From Corynebacterium kroppenstedtii DSM 44385 (lineage in GTDB: Bacteria; Actinomycetota; Actinomycetes; Mycobacteriales; Mycobacteriaceae), in contig NC_012704.1 of the NCBI RefSeq assembly GCF_000023145.1, positions 496,001 to 560,000 on the forward strand: a DNA stretch of 64,000 nucleotides, read 5' to 3'. This document shows positions 7,098 through 15,111 of this stretch, one piece after another (position 1 is the stretch's first letter; each line of letters starts with the position of its first letter). Below the pieces are notes generated by a model that was not told the DNA's origin, made no database searches, and was given only the letters and a program-made list of their open reading frames with translations. Made by a program: the position numbers and the translations under genes.

Positions 7098-8180
7098 CTA
7101 CGGGAGCTCTTTCAGGACCTCCATTCCTCGCTTCGGGTAATCGGTGATAAGCCCGTCGACGCCCGCGTTATCGATAAAGTATTTGATGGTCTCTTTATCG
7201 TTGACCGTCCAGGGGAGAACTTTGATGTTCATCCCGTGCGCTTTTTCTACATAGTCGCGGTCAGCGACGGGGTGGAAGTCCTTGTCGCCAACCTTCGTGT
7301 CGTAGGGCTGCGCATAGCCAGGCGACGTGATCTGAGCCCCGAGCGCCTGGATCGCCTTGAGAGCATCACCGTCGTACTTCTCGTAGGTGTAATCGGCTAG
7401 CCACGGTGAATCTTTTTTCCACGTGGTCTCGTCGTATAATGCGGCCAAGGTGACGTCGGGCTGATGTTCTTTCAGGAGTTTGAGTGACCGCCAGTCGAAA
7501 CTCTGGATGGTCACTTTGCCGCGAACACCGTATTCGTCAACAACACCCATGATGGTTGAAACGAATTCTTCCGGTGTCGCAGAGACTTCCCGTTTATCCG
7601 CCTCAATCTTCGTTTCAATGTTGTAGCGGACGTCGGCTCCTTTTTCTTTAACGAGGTCAAAAACGTCGTTGAGCTTCAGAATGTGGTTATCGGGGGCCAC
7701 CTTCTGGTCAGGAAAATCAGCGAGCTTCTTGTCACACTTCAGCGTGCTGATTTGATCCCACGTCAGGTCATGAACATTCTTGCCGACGTATGGGAACTGC
7801 GGATCATCAGGTGTGGCGGGGTGGGTGTCAGAGCATTTCTCGTCCTCGATCTTCGGATCGTGCCACACCGCCGGCACGCCATCCTTCGTAAGGACAATGT
7901 CCATTTCGAGAGTATTGACGCCTTCATCGATCGCTGTTTCAAAAGCTTGTTTGGACTCTTCGGTGTTCTCGCCACGGCCACCGCGGTGCGCCTGAAGATC
8001 AAAACTTGCGAGGTCGACGTGGTTTCCGCTGGTCTTCTCTGCGGACTGTGTCGTCGAGTCTGATGCCGACGTGGCGCTGGAGGTGTCATTGTCGTTGTCA
8101 GAGGTGCTGCACGCTGCCAGTGACCCGACGGTTGTGAGCAGAAGTGCTGCGGTATAAATCCGTGCCCGGGGAGTTCTCAT
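7098..8180 (-). CDS. glpQ: glycerophosphodiester phosphodiesterase lipoprotein
   Basis: The enzyme hydrolyses glycerophosphodiesters from phospholipid breakdown to glycerol-3-phosphate plus an alcohol. The 360-aa product has a signal peptide with lipobox SLAAC (Cys at about residue 24), so it acts on the outer face of the membrane. The GDPD core starts at about residue 62 with AHRGGRGENTEES, where His and Arg are catalytic. The metal ligands follow in LEMDIVLTKDG and the second catalytic His in VWHDP. The C-terminal GVDGLITDYP closes the barrel. Its ATG shares one base with the glpT stop (TAATG) and GGAG lies upstream. Product release outside, next to a G3P importer, makes a scavenging pair. 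Confidence 0.93.
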   Translation of the reverse strand: MRTPRARIYTAALLLTTVGSLAACSTSDNDNDTSSATSASDSTTQSAEKTSGNHVDLASFDLQAHRGGRGENTEESKQAFETAIDEGVNTLEMDIVLTKDGVPAVWHDPKIEDEKCSDTHPATPDDPQFPYVGKNVHDLTWDQISTLKCDKKLADFPDQKVAPDNHILKLNDVFDLVKEKGADVRYNIETKIEADKREVSATPEEFVSTIMGVVDEYGVRGKVTIQSFDWRSLKLLKEHQPDVTLAALYDETTWKKDSPWLADYTYEKYDGDALKAIQALGAQITSPGYAQPYDTKVGDKDFHPVADRDYVEKAHGMNIKVLPWTVNDKETIKYFIDNAGVDGLITDYPKRGMEVLKELP

Positions 8181-9655
8181 TACTTGGCTCCTTCGTCGTT
8201 TTTCTGTGCGTTGGTGCTGTTGGCAGTTGCTTCGGTCGTGTCGGTTGTGTCAGTCGCGTCGGCCGGGGTCGCGTTGGCCTTGGAGTGATGCTCCATCAGC
8301 AATTTCTCGTCCTTGCCGACGCCGGCGATAAGGGCAATTGCGATGAAGGCACACACAAGCAGGAAAATGAACGTGACATTCCATCCCCAGTGCTTGATGA
8401 TAAAGCCGATTCCTGTCGAGGCAAGCGTTGCACCAACGACGTATCCCATGAGCCCCGTGAATCCAGCCGCCGTGCCCGCAATATTTCGTGGGGCGAGGTC
8501 GATGGCTTGAAGGCCGATCAGCATGACAGGTCCGTAGATGAGTCCACCGATGAGGCTGACTAACAACAGAGGAATCCACAAGGGCGAGTTATGGGGGACG
8601 AGCCAGTAAGCAAGGGTGCACAGAGCAACTGCACCGAGGAAGAGAATTCCGGTACTTGTGCGATATCCGCGGAAGATTTTATCCGTGACCCAGCCGCAGA
8701 TGAGGGTGCCAATAATTCCGGCAATTTCGAAGGTTGAGAATCCGGCGATCGAGCCGTTGAGGCTAGCTCCGTGGATGTCGTGGAGATACACAGGCGTCCA
8801 GCTGAGGATTCCGTAACGCAGAACGTAGATAAAGATGTTGGCCAGAGCTAGGAGCACCATAACGCGATTGGTCAAAATGTGGCGCCAAATGATGGTGAAG
8901 GTCGACTGGTTTGCGATCTCGCTGTCGTCGATTGCTTCGGTTTTGGCCGGGTCGTTCCGGTACTCCTCGATGGGAGGGAGGCCTTCGGACTCAGGTGTGT
9001 CTCTAATTAATAGGAAAGCGATGAGAGCAACGATGAGCGAGATAATGCCTGGGAGCCAAAACGCTGATTGCCATTGGTTTCCGGTGATGGACAATGCCCA
9101 TGCGATCGAGATGCCGACGCCAGCACCGCCCACGTTGTGAGCGCAGTTCCAGATGGCCGTTTTCCACCCGCGCTCTGTCGTCGAAAACCAATGGACGAGG
9201 GCTCGGCCGGACGGAGGCCAACCCATGCCTTGGAACCACCCGTTGATGAACATGACGAGGGTGAAGATGGCCACCGTGGCATGGAGGGCGGGGATGGTTC
9301 CCAGAAGGATGTTGGTGATGCCTGACAGTGCGAGTCCGAGTGGCATGAACAGTCGTGCGTTCGCGCGGTCAGACAGCGTGGCCATCATGAACTTGGAGAG
9401 GCCGTACGAGATATAGACGGCGTTGGCAATAATGCCGATGGCGACTGTATCGAGGATGCCGTCGTTCTTGATCAGTGCGGCGACTGGCGAAATGTTGTTT
9501 CGGACCAGGTAAAAGCCTGCATATCCTATGAATATCCCCATGAATACTTGCAGACGGAGCCGAGGATATTTATGGGCGATTTCGTCTGCGGGGAGCAGGG
9601 GTTGTGGTGGGAGCGCGCGGAAGGATAATTGGCGCGCAGTTTTCTCTTGTGACAC
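8180..9655 (-). CDS. glpT: MFS glycerol-3-phosphate/organophosphate:phosphate antiporter
   Basis: A 12-helix transporter of the organophosphate:phosphate antiporter family, 491 aa. The family marker NGWFQGMGWPPSGRALVHWF and the following WNCAHNVGGAGVG match GlpT/UhpT closely. It imports G3P in exchange for phosphate. The C-terminal tail is rich in Ala, Thr and Asp (ADATDTTDTTEATA) and probably disordered. The GTG start follows TAATAT by 5 nt with no Shine-Dalgarno, so the message may be leaderless. It is transcribed with glpQ, which makes its substrate outside the cell. Specificity for G3P rather than a hexose phosphate rests on the glpQ neighbour. Confidence 0.9.
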   Translation of the reverse strand: MSQEKTARQLSFRALPPQPLLPADEIAHKYPRLRLQVFMGIFIGYAGFYLVRNNISPVAALIKNDGILDTVAIGIIANAVYISYGLSKFMMATLSDRANARLFMPLGLALSGITNILLGTIPALHATVAIFTLVMFINGWFQGMGWPPSGRALVHWFSTTERGWKTAIWNCAHNVGGAGVGISIAWALSITGNQWQSAFWLPGIISLIVALIAFLLIRDTPESEGLPPIEEYRNDPAKTEAIDDSEIANQSTFTIIWRHILTNRVMVLLALANIFIYVLRYGILSWTPVYLHDIHGASLNGSIAGFSTFEIAGIIGTLICGWVTDKIFRGYRTSTGILFLGAVALCTLAYWLVPHNSPLWIPLLLVSLIGGLIYGPVMLIGLQAIDLAPRNIAGTAAGFTGLMGYVVGATLASTGIGFIIKHWGWNVTFIFLLVCAFIAIALIAGVGKDEKLLMEHHSKANATPADATDTTDTTEATANSTNAQKNDEGAK

Positions 9656-9976
9656 GCCAAATATTATGCGGTAGCTGGGACCCTAAAAAATATTATCAAT
9701 TGGTAACTGTCGCATCGGTCGAGGTCAGACAGGCCCGCATATCCCCCGAATGGGGATAAAACCCTCATCCTTAAGCGACGGTTGCGTAGGTTTCGGGGAC
9801 CTCCGGTGACCCCGCGGCGGTTTAGGGCATTTTTTCGCGCTGTTTTCTTACAGAAAACGGTCTTGACGTGGTGATTTGTGGACATTCTGTGTTCCGTGTA
9901 GAGTTCTAACACGTTCGAGCGGCTCCCCGAGAGAGCTACTCAACGCAATCGGCGCTCTTTTAATAGACGTGCTGAT
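9656..9976. promoter_or_regulatory. gap between glpT and tRNA-Asp with tRNA promoter and an inverted repeat
   Basis: A promoter for tRNA-Asp can be read as TTGTGG (9876-9881), 17 bp, TAGAGT (9899-9904). Just upstream, GTTTTCT-TAC-AGAAAAC (9842-9858) is a perfect 7-bp inverted repeat, and CCCC-GAAT-GGGG lies near 9740. The glpT promoter must be in this gap on the minus strand. Phosphate control would be expected for glpTQ, but I see no clear Pho box. Confidence 0.45.
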
Positions 9977-10050
9977 GGCCCTGTGGCGCAGTTGGTTAGC
10001 GCGCCGCCCTGTCACGGCGGAGGTCGCGGGTTCAAGTCCCGTCAGGGTCG
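9977..10050 (+). tRNA. tRNA-Asp (anticodon GTC)
   Basis: Acceptor GGCCCTG pairs with CAGGGTC (one G-U), the D-arm is GCGC/GCGC, the anticodon arm CCGCC/GGCGG has loop CTGTCAC, and the T-arm is GCGGG/CCCGT with TTCAAGT. The discriminator is G, as expected for Asp. Confidence 0.95.
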
Positions 10051-10059
10051 CATTTATTT

Positions 10060-10088
10060 CGGCCGGACTTTGTGTCCGGCCGTTTTTG
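10060..10088 (+). terminator. terminator of tRNA-Asp
   Basis: A perfect 9-bp stem, CGGCCGGAC with GTCCGGCCG, has a 5-nt loop and is followed by TTTTTG. Confidence 0.85.
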
Positions 10089-10184
10089 CATTCCGGGGGC
10101 CGCAGCATCACTGTCGTAGAGGCCGCCGTCGTATAACCCCGAATATATCTCCCCAGTGTCGCCGTGTTTCTCCTGCATAAATGG

Positions 10185-10320
10185 GTAGTTGAGAAGCTCT
10201 ACCGTAAGCTACCTGTAGACGGATAGCCATCAAACTGGGAAATGCGGGGAATGCAGTGCGAATCTGCAACTGACGCGCAACGGTGACACGCTATTTTGCG
10301 TTAAGTCCGGATACCGCGTT
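10185..10320 (+). promoter_or_regulatory. cobalamin riboswitch
   Basis: The leader before the BtuFCD-type operon holds the ordered blocks of a B12-sensing aptamer. These are GGGGAATGCAGTGCGAATCT, CTGACGCGCAACGGTGA, and a B12 box AAGTCCGGATACCGCG at 10303-10318. Ligand binding normally turns such operons off when adenosylcobalamin is plentiful. The 5' boundary is approximate. Downstream, AGAGGA stands before an in-frame ATG at 10384, so a sequestered ribosome-binding site could be the switching element. Confidence 0.85.
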
Positions 10321-10473
10321 TTGCCTTGGAAGGCTAGCCGTGAGCTTCGATATCTCGCGTTTAGGTAGAGAGGATAGTTTTCCATGCGCGGTTTCTCACT
10401 CTTTTCCCACTCTGGTTCGGACCATTCGTGGAGGACTCCAACACTTGCAAGCCAATCACCAAGCAATCGCCGA

Positions 10474-11607
10474 ATGACGCGGAAACGCAGGTTGAGCGTG
10501 GCTATTCTCGCGTCGGTAACCATGCTGGGAGTGGCCGGTTGTCAGTCGGGAAATGAATCCTCAAATGATGCAGAAAAGTCAGCATCGGATAGCGCTTCGT
10601 CGAAGGGGGATCAATCGGGAGACTATCCGGTTACCCTGAAGAATTGCGGCCGGGATTTGGAGATTAAGCAAAAACCTGAACGCGTCGTTGCTTTAAACCA
10701 AGGTGTGACCGAGGAATTATTGTCAATGGGCTTCGGTGATCGAGTTGTTGGTACAGCGACCTGGACCGATCCAATTTTGGATAATCTCAAGGCTCAGAAT
10801 GACAAGATCAAACGCTTGTCCGATAACAACGCCTCGATGGAGACAGTTCTCGATCAAAACCCAGACTTTGTAGCCGCGACATTTGCGCAAACGTTGGCTG
10901 ATAGTGGTTCCGGAAGTTACGAGAGCTATAAGAAGGTCGGTGTACCGGCATATCTCGATCACACGGAATGCACGAAGTCGGATAAGCCGGGTGATAATGG
11001 CGACGGTGGTCGGAAAGAAAAACTCCGGATGTCTGATATCTATACAGATATTCACGATCTCGCCGAGATCATGGGTGACAAAGCCGCAGGTGATGAGCTC
11101 CAAAAGAAATTAGAGGACCGCATTGCCAACCTCAGCTCCTCAAGTAAAGACATTCCTTCCGGGACGTCTGTAGCCTTTTGGTTTGCCAATTCAGAAAGCC
11201 CGTACATGGCCGGTGGTAAAGGCGCTCCCCAGATTATTGCGGACCAGCTCGGGCTCAAGAACGTGTTTGAGGATAATTCGGAAGAATGGCCACAAATTGG
11301 GTGGGAGGCCATAGCCGCGAAAGACCCCGATTATCTCGTTGTGGGAGACCTCACCCGTAAGCAGCAAACTGCCGAGACCGCCAAGGAAAAGATCAAATTC
11401 CTTAAAAATAACCCGGTCGCGAAGAATATGAAGGCAGTGAAGAATGACCACTTGATTGTGGTTGCCGGTGGTGATCTCAACCCTGGAATTCGCACTGTTG
11501 ATGGCATGGAAAAGGTTGCTCATGCTCTCGCTGATGGCAACAAGAATGATGGTCAGGGCTCCTCAGAGGACAATTCTCCGTCAGAGCAGGGGAATAGAGA
11601 AGAGTGA
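10474..11607 (+). CDS. btuF: cobalamin ABC transporter substrate-binding lipoprotein
   Basis: This is the extracellular binding protein of a BtuFCD/FecBCD-class importer, made as a lipoprotein (lipobox GVAGC about 24 residues after ATG 10474). The binding-protein fold is visible in PERVVALNQGVTEELLSMG, the hinge region DIYTDIHDLAEIMG, and IGWEAIAAKDPDYLVVGD. The riboswitch upstream points to cobalamin rather than siderophore. From ATG 10474 the product is 377 aa with a normal signal peptide but no ribosome-binding site. From the in-frame ATG 10384, which has AGAGGA 10 nt upstream, it gains 30 odd residues before the signal. The lipobox position favours 10474. The C-terminus is low complexity. 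Its TGA overlaps the permease GTG (GTGA). Confidence 0.85.
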   Translation: MTRKRRLSVAILASVTMLGVAGCQSGNESSNDAEKSASDSASSKGDQSGDYPVTLKNCGRDLEIKQKPERVVALNQGVTEELLSMGFGDRVVGTATWTDPILDNLKAQNDKIKRLSDNNASMETVLDQNPDFVAATFAQTLADSGSGSYESYKKVGVPAYLDHTECTKSDKPGDNGDGGRKEKLRMSDIYTDIHDLAEIMGDKAAGDELQKKLEDRIANLSSSSKDIPSGTSVAFWFANSESPYMAGGKGAPQIIADQLGLKNVFEDNSEEWPQIGWEAIAAKDPDYLVVGDLTRKQQTAETAKEKIKFLKNNPVAKNMKAVKNDHLIVVAGGDLNPGIRTVDGMEKVAHALADGNKNDGQGSSEDNSPSEQGNREE

Positions 11608-12641
11608 CGTCGACAGTCAAACTCTGGATTCTCGTTAGTGCATCGCTGGTAGCTCTCTTTGTCTCAATTTTATTTTCTATAACGTTGGGGCCATTGAGTG
11701 TTTCGATGACCGATGCATGGCGAGTTGTCGCTTTCAAACTAGGTCTTAGTTCGACGCCCGAAGGGGTCACTCTTTTAGAGCAAAACGCGATTTGGGAATT
11801 GCGTATGCCACGTGCGCTGCTGGCTGCAGTGGCAGGTGCTGCTCTCTCCATATGCGGTGCCGTGCTGCAGTCTTTGCTACGCAATGGTTTGGCCGACCCC
11901 TACCTGCTTGGTATCAGTTCCGGAGCCTCGGCTGGGGCCGTAGTGGTCGTTCTTACTGCCTCGACGGCGGCGTCGTTTGTGATGGCGCCGGGAGCTTTCG
12001 CGGGAGCACTAGCAGCGTTTTCGCTCGTCCTTCTCCTCGCGTGGGCCGCGGGGAATGGTAACCACAACATTATTCTGGCGGGGGTTGCCATTACTCAGCT
12101 CTTCTCCGCTCTCACCAGTTTCCTCATCATGTTTTCAGCCGACGCGAACACCACGCGTGGAGTGCTGTTCTGGATGCTGGGCTCCTTGGCGAGTTCATCC
12201 TGGCAGACGGTTGCTCTCAGCACTGCCATCTTTGCAGTCAGCTTCGTGGTGCTCTTTTGTCATTCGACGGCGCTAGACGCCTTCACCTTCGGCGCCGATA
12301 GCGCGGCGTCATTGGGCATCAACGTCAAGCGCGTCCGGATGGTGGTTATTGGCGTTGCCTCCCTTTTAGCCGCGACGATCGTGTCCAGCTCTGGGGCGAT
12401 TGGCTTCGTCGGCCTGGTCCTTCCGCATGCCGCTCGGCTGATTGTGGGAACCGGTCACCGCCGGGTGCTTCCCGTCTCTGCTGCTCTGGGGGCCATTCTG
12501 TTGGTTTGGGTCGACGCCCTGGGCAGAACGGTGGCTGCACCTGTCGAGATTCCCGTGGGCGTCATCACGGCCCTCGTGGGTGTCCCGTTGTTCATCGCTC
12601 TGTTGGTCAAGCAGGGGAGGGGAAGCCGTACTCATGTCTAA
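11604..12641 (+). CDS. btuC: cobalamin ABC transporter permease (BtuC/FecCD family)
   Basis: This is the membrane channel subunit, 345 aa with about ten hydrophobic segments. It has the family's LRMPRALLAAVAGAALSICG, then LLRNGLADPYLLGISSGAS and the ATPase-contact region GFVGLVLPHAARLIVGTGHR. It starts with GTG inside a GTGA overlap with the binding-protein stop and ends 8 nt inside the ATPase gene, so translation is coupled. BtuC and siderophore FecCD permeases cannot be separated by motif alone; the cobalamin assignment comes from the riboswitch. Confidence 0.88.
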   Translation: MTSTVKLWILVSASLVALFVSILFSITLGPLSVSMTDAWRVVAFKLGLSSTPEGVTLLEQNAIWELRMPRALLAAVAGAALSICGAVLQSLLRNGLADPYLLGISSGASAGAVVVVLTASTAASFVMAPGAFAGALAAFSLVLLLAWAAGNGNHNIILAGVAITQLFSALTSFLIMFSADANTTRGVLFWMLGSLASSSWQTVALSTAIFAVSFVVLFCHSTALDAFTFGADSAASLGINVKRVRMVVIGVASLLAATIVSSSGAIGFVGLVLPHAARLIVGTGHRRVLPVSAALGAILLVWVDALGRTVAAPVEIPVGVITALVGVPLFIALLVKQGRGSRTHV

Positions 12642-13446
12642 CAATCATGATGCAGTAACTCAGCGGGCCGCGAACACGGATCGGTCGGTATCGTTCGTTG
12701 TTTCCGACGTGTGCTCGCGCGTTCCTCCAGTTAATAACGTGTCGTTCGAGGCTCGTTCAGGTGACACAGTCGGAATAGTCGGGCGTAACGGGTCGGGCAA
12801 GACCACTTTGTTGCGTGCTATCGCCGGCCTGGCCCCACATTCCGGTCACGTCACGATTGATGGGGAAGACTGGGATACGATTCCGCGGAAGATTCGCGCA
12901 CGTCGGATGGCTTTTGTCGCGCAACACAATGTGGCTAGTGCCGACGTCACCGTCCGTGATGTTATCGCGTTGGGGCGAACCCCGTACCTCGGTGTGCTCG
13001 GGATGCGCCAAAGCGACCGTGACATGGTGGTGGCGTCGGCACGAGAGGTGGGAGTGCATGACCTGCTTGATCGGCGCTTCGTCCATCTCTCAGGCGGTGA
13101 GCAGCAGCGTGTGCATCTCGCGCGCGCTCTGGCGACGCAGCCTGATGTGATCCTTCTTGATGAGCCGACGAACCACCTTGATATCAGTGCTCAGCTGCAG
13201 CTGATGGGGTACGTGTCGAGTTCGATTTTGGTGACCGTTGTGGTTCTCCACGATTTGAACCTAGCCGCGAAGTTTTGTGATTACGTCATTGTTTTGGATG
13301 GGGGCGACCCAGTTGCTGCGGGGCCGCCGCGCGATGTTTTCACTGAGGACGTCATTGAGCGGCACTTTGATGTGGAATCGCGCGTGTGGGAAACCCCGGA
13401 TGGGATTAATCTCGAGTTCCACTCGGCGACGACTAATGCCGGTTGA
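12634..13446 (+). CDS. btuD: cobalamin ABC transporter ATP-binding protein
   Basis: The ATPase of the importer, 270 aa. Walker A is GRNGSGKTT (about residue 51), the Q-loop AFVAQHN, the signature LSGGEQQRVHLARALA, Walker B VILLDEPTNHLD and the H-loop VVLHDLNLA, which is the FecE/BtuD subtype. ATG 12634 has GGAGG about 14 nt upstream and overlaps the end of the permease gene by 8 nt. With the riboswitch leader and two upstream genes it makes a complete three-gene uptake operon. The PduO-type adenosyltransferase at 20.1 kb would convert the imported vitamin to coenzyme. Confidence 0.9.
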   Translation: MSNNHDAVTQRAANTDRSVSFVVSDVCSRVPPVNNVSFEARSGDTVGIVGRNGSGKTTLLRAIAGLAPHSGHVTIDGEDWDTIPRKIRARRMAFVAQHNVASADVTVRDVIALGRTPYLGVLGMRQSDRDMVVASAREVGVHDLLDRRFVHLSGGEQQRVHLARALATQPDVILLDEPTNHLDISAQLQLMGYVSSSILVTVVVLHDLNLAAKFCDYVIVLDGGDPVAAGPPRDVFTEDVIERHFDVESRVWETPDGINLEFHSATTNAG

Positions 13447-13532
13447 GTAGCCAGATTCCGTCGTCTGTGCATCCCCCTGTGCATCCCCCTGTGCGGCCTT
13501 GTAAGTGTTGTACGTGCAGGGTGTGGGGCTAC

Positions 13533-13562
13533 TTGCGTTCTTTCTCAGGCGACAGGTAAAGT
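13533..13562 (+). promoter_or_regulatory. promoter of tRNA-Phe
   Basis: TTGCGT (13533-13538) and TAAAGT (13557-13562) are 18 bp apart and lie about 42 bp before tRNA-Phe. A tandem 12-bp repeat (CATCCCCCTGTG twice, about 13469-13492) lies just upstream. Confidence 0.6.
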
Positions 13563-13604
13563 ATCGTCCGTGCGTGAAGCCCGGGTTACCTGGGCTGACG
13601 TGGT

Positions 13605-13677
13605 GGCCAGATAGCTCAGTCGGCAGAGCGTTCGCCTGAAAAGTGAAAGGTCGCCGGTTCGATCCCGGCTCTGGCCA
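13605..13677 (+). tRNA. tRNA-Phe (anticodon GAA)
   Basis: Acceptor GGCCAGA pairs with TCTGGCC, the D-arm is GCTC/GAGC, the anticodon loop CTGAAAA has GAA, and the T-arm is GCCGG/CCGGC with TTCGATC. The discriminator is A. Confidence 0.95.
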
Positions 13678-13681
13678 CATC

Positions 13682-13716
13682 ACCCCTACTACACCGATGT
13701 GTGGAGTAGGGGTTTA
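13682..13716 (+). terminator. terminator of tRNA-Phe
   Basis: ACCCCTACT pairs with AGTAGGGGT, with an inner CAC/GTG pair, followed by TTACT. The stem is strong; the T-run is short. Confidence 0.75.
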
Positions 13717-14118
13717 CTGCTATGCAGCAACAGGTGCGGATACGTTGCCGTATAGGCAGCGTTGGTCGTCGTCGGGGGCTTAATGAGGCAATGCTTCATG
13801 TTCGAGAGCTCTCCATCCCGATCAGATGTGAGCGTGCTGCTACGGGTCTCGGACACGAACATTTACGAGTTAACCCGGTTCCACCGTTTTTATATGGTCT
13901 AGAAGTAGTTTCGGTATAAAAGCACAATTTAGATAACGGCGCTGTTAATGACGTATAGAATTCCTTGATAAGTTCTGGCCTCGATGGCACCGTAAGGGGA
14001 AAAGGGATGGAATGTTCGCGCATCCGAGAACTTTTCCCAAAAATAGTTGCGGGCAATATTGGTGCTGGTCAAAGAATTGATCGGATATCGGCAAATAGTG
14101 AGCCCACGGGAGAGCATT
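13717..14118. other. gene-free stretch
   Basis: I see no convincing gene in these 400 bases. ORFs of 65 and 86 codons on opposite strands overlap each other and look fortuitous. Base composition is more A/T-rich near 13890-13950 than the flanks. From memory, C. glutamicum has sucC-sucD in the corresponding place. Confidence 0.4.
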
Positions 14119-14433
14119 ATGTCTCAGACGGCTGCTGAGAATAGAGGAATAGACAGGACGCCAGGAGTGTTTGCCTGGTTTATCCTGGTCATATCTGCTG
14201 TTTTGCTAGCAACAGGTGTGTATGTGGCATTCATTCTTCCTCTAGGCGCTGCTATCTGGGGTTTTGTTTCCTACCGTAGAACTGGTCGACAAGGCCGTAA
14301 GGCGTGGATGGCGTACGTTGGCATAGCTGCAGTTCTTGCGTCTTTAATGGTGATTATGTTGCTTTTCATGGCTCCATCAGGTTCCACTGTTCAAGGCCCT
14401 ACGACTTCAACGCCGTGGGAACCGGTTGGATAG
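14119..14433 (+). CDS. small membrane protein of unknown function (104 aa)
   Basis: The product has two hydrophobic helices (about residues 16-48, possibly bent at Pro, and 65-86) separated by a basic loop, SYRRTGRQGRKAWM. A short Thr/Ser/Pro tail follows. GGGAGA lies about 8 nt before ATG 14119. An in-frame ORF continues 24 codons upstream, but the sequence there does not look coding. No family is recognised. It is monocistronic between tRNA-Phe and the acetyltransferase gene. Confidence 0.6.
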   Translation: MSQTAAENRGIDRTPGVFAWFILVISAVLLATGVYVAFILPLGAAIWGFVSYRRTGRQGRKAWMAYVGIAAVLASLMVIMLLFMAPSGSTVQGPTTSTPWEPVG

Positions 14434-14603
14434 GCCAGTCCATTCAGTTCCAATTGAGATAGGAGCGATGTCCGGGTCTCAGCCGAAGTTGAGCTGTTCA
14501 CAGCACCATACTCGAACCGTTGTGAAAGCAACGGCCATTGACTAGCGATGAGAACGTCAAACACGCGTTGAGCTGCCGTGGGACTCTCAAACGAGAATTT
14601 CAT
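14391..14603 (-). CDS. doubtful 70-aa ORF
   Basis: This minus-strand ORF has a balanced composition (MKFSFESPTAAQRVFDVLIA start) and fills much of a 333-base gap, but its 3' end overlaps the small membrane-protein gene on the other strand. I find no ribosome-binding site and recognise no family. It could be a remnant or chance. Nothing else is evident between 14434 and 14766 except the leaderless promoter of the acetyltransferase. Confidence 0.22.
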   Translation of the reverse strand: MKFSFESPTAAQRVFDVLIASQWPLLSQRFEYGAVNSSTSAETRTSLLSQLELNGLAYPTGSHGVEVVGP

Positions 14604-14754
14604 GATCTCGGTTATCAGCGAGAGCTCGGACAGTTTGCGGTACCGGTTCTCTCATATCCGTGTGCTACCGCTGGTGTGGGGTAACTCGAGGTTATATGCC
14701 GAAAGTCTCCGTACCGCCTTTTGTCGCACAGCCCTTTCATCTGTTCAATCCGTC

Positions 14755-14760
14755 TAGAGT
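14755..14760 (+). promoter_or_regulatory. -10 box of a leaderless promoter (acetyltransferase)
   Basis: TAGAGT stands exactly 6 nt before ATG 14767 and there is no Shine-Dalgarno, so the mRNA probably starts at the A of ATG. Confidence 0.5.
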
Positions 14761-14766
14761 GGGCCT

Positions 14767-15069
14767 ATGTCAGATAACGATGTCAATGCCCACGTCAAGC
14801 ATGAAGTTGATCGTCACCGTTTCATCATTGAAGTCGATGGCGAAGTAGCAGGATTCGCCGAGTACGCTCCCACAGCCGCTGGGGACGTGCGGGATTTCAA
14901 CCACACTGTGGTGCATCCCGAGTTCCGCGGCCAAGGCCTGTCGTCAAAGCTTATTAAGTCAGCTCTCGATGAGACTAGAGAAGCCGGCATGCATATCATC
15001 CCGACGTGTTCAGCCGTTGCTCACTTTGTGTCGAAGAATCATGATTACGCCGACCTAGTCGTGGACTAG
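14767..15069 (+). CDS. small GNAT-family N-acetyltransferase (YjdJ/NATD1 type)
   Basis: A compact single-domain acetyltransferase of 100 aa. Visible are FIIEVDGEVAGFAEY (first strands), FNHTVVHPEFRGQGLSSKLI (the acetyl-CoA pyrophosphate loop, here RGQGLSS) and IIPTCSAVAHFV with the conserved CS pair of this subfamily. The substrate is unknown; related proteins are thought to acetylate small molecules or proteins. The gene appears leaderless. It sits convergent to cysE, matching the gene order I recall around cysE in C. glutamicum. Confidence 0.85.
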   Translation: MSDNDVNAHVKHEVDRHRFIIEVDGEVAGFAEYAPTAAGDVRDFNHTVVHPEFRGQGLSSKLIKSALDETREAGMHIIPTCSAVAHFVSKNHDYADLVVD

Positions 15070-15111
15070 CTACGACGTTGGCCACCCGTTCCACCAGCTC
15101 CTGTGACGCTT

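Noticed and set aside
13469..13492. Start of a CRISPR or tandem-repeat array
   Set aside because: Only two copies of a 12-bp C-rich unit exist, directly adjacent, with no spacers.
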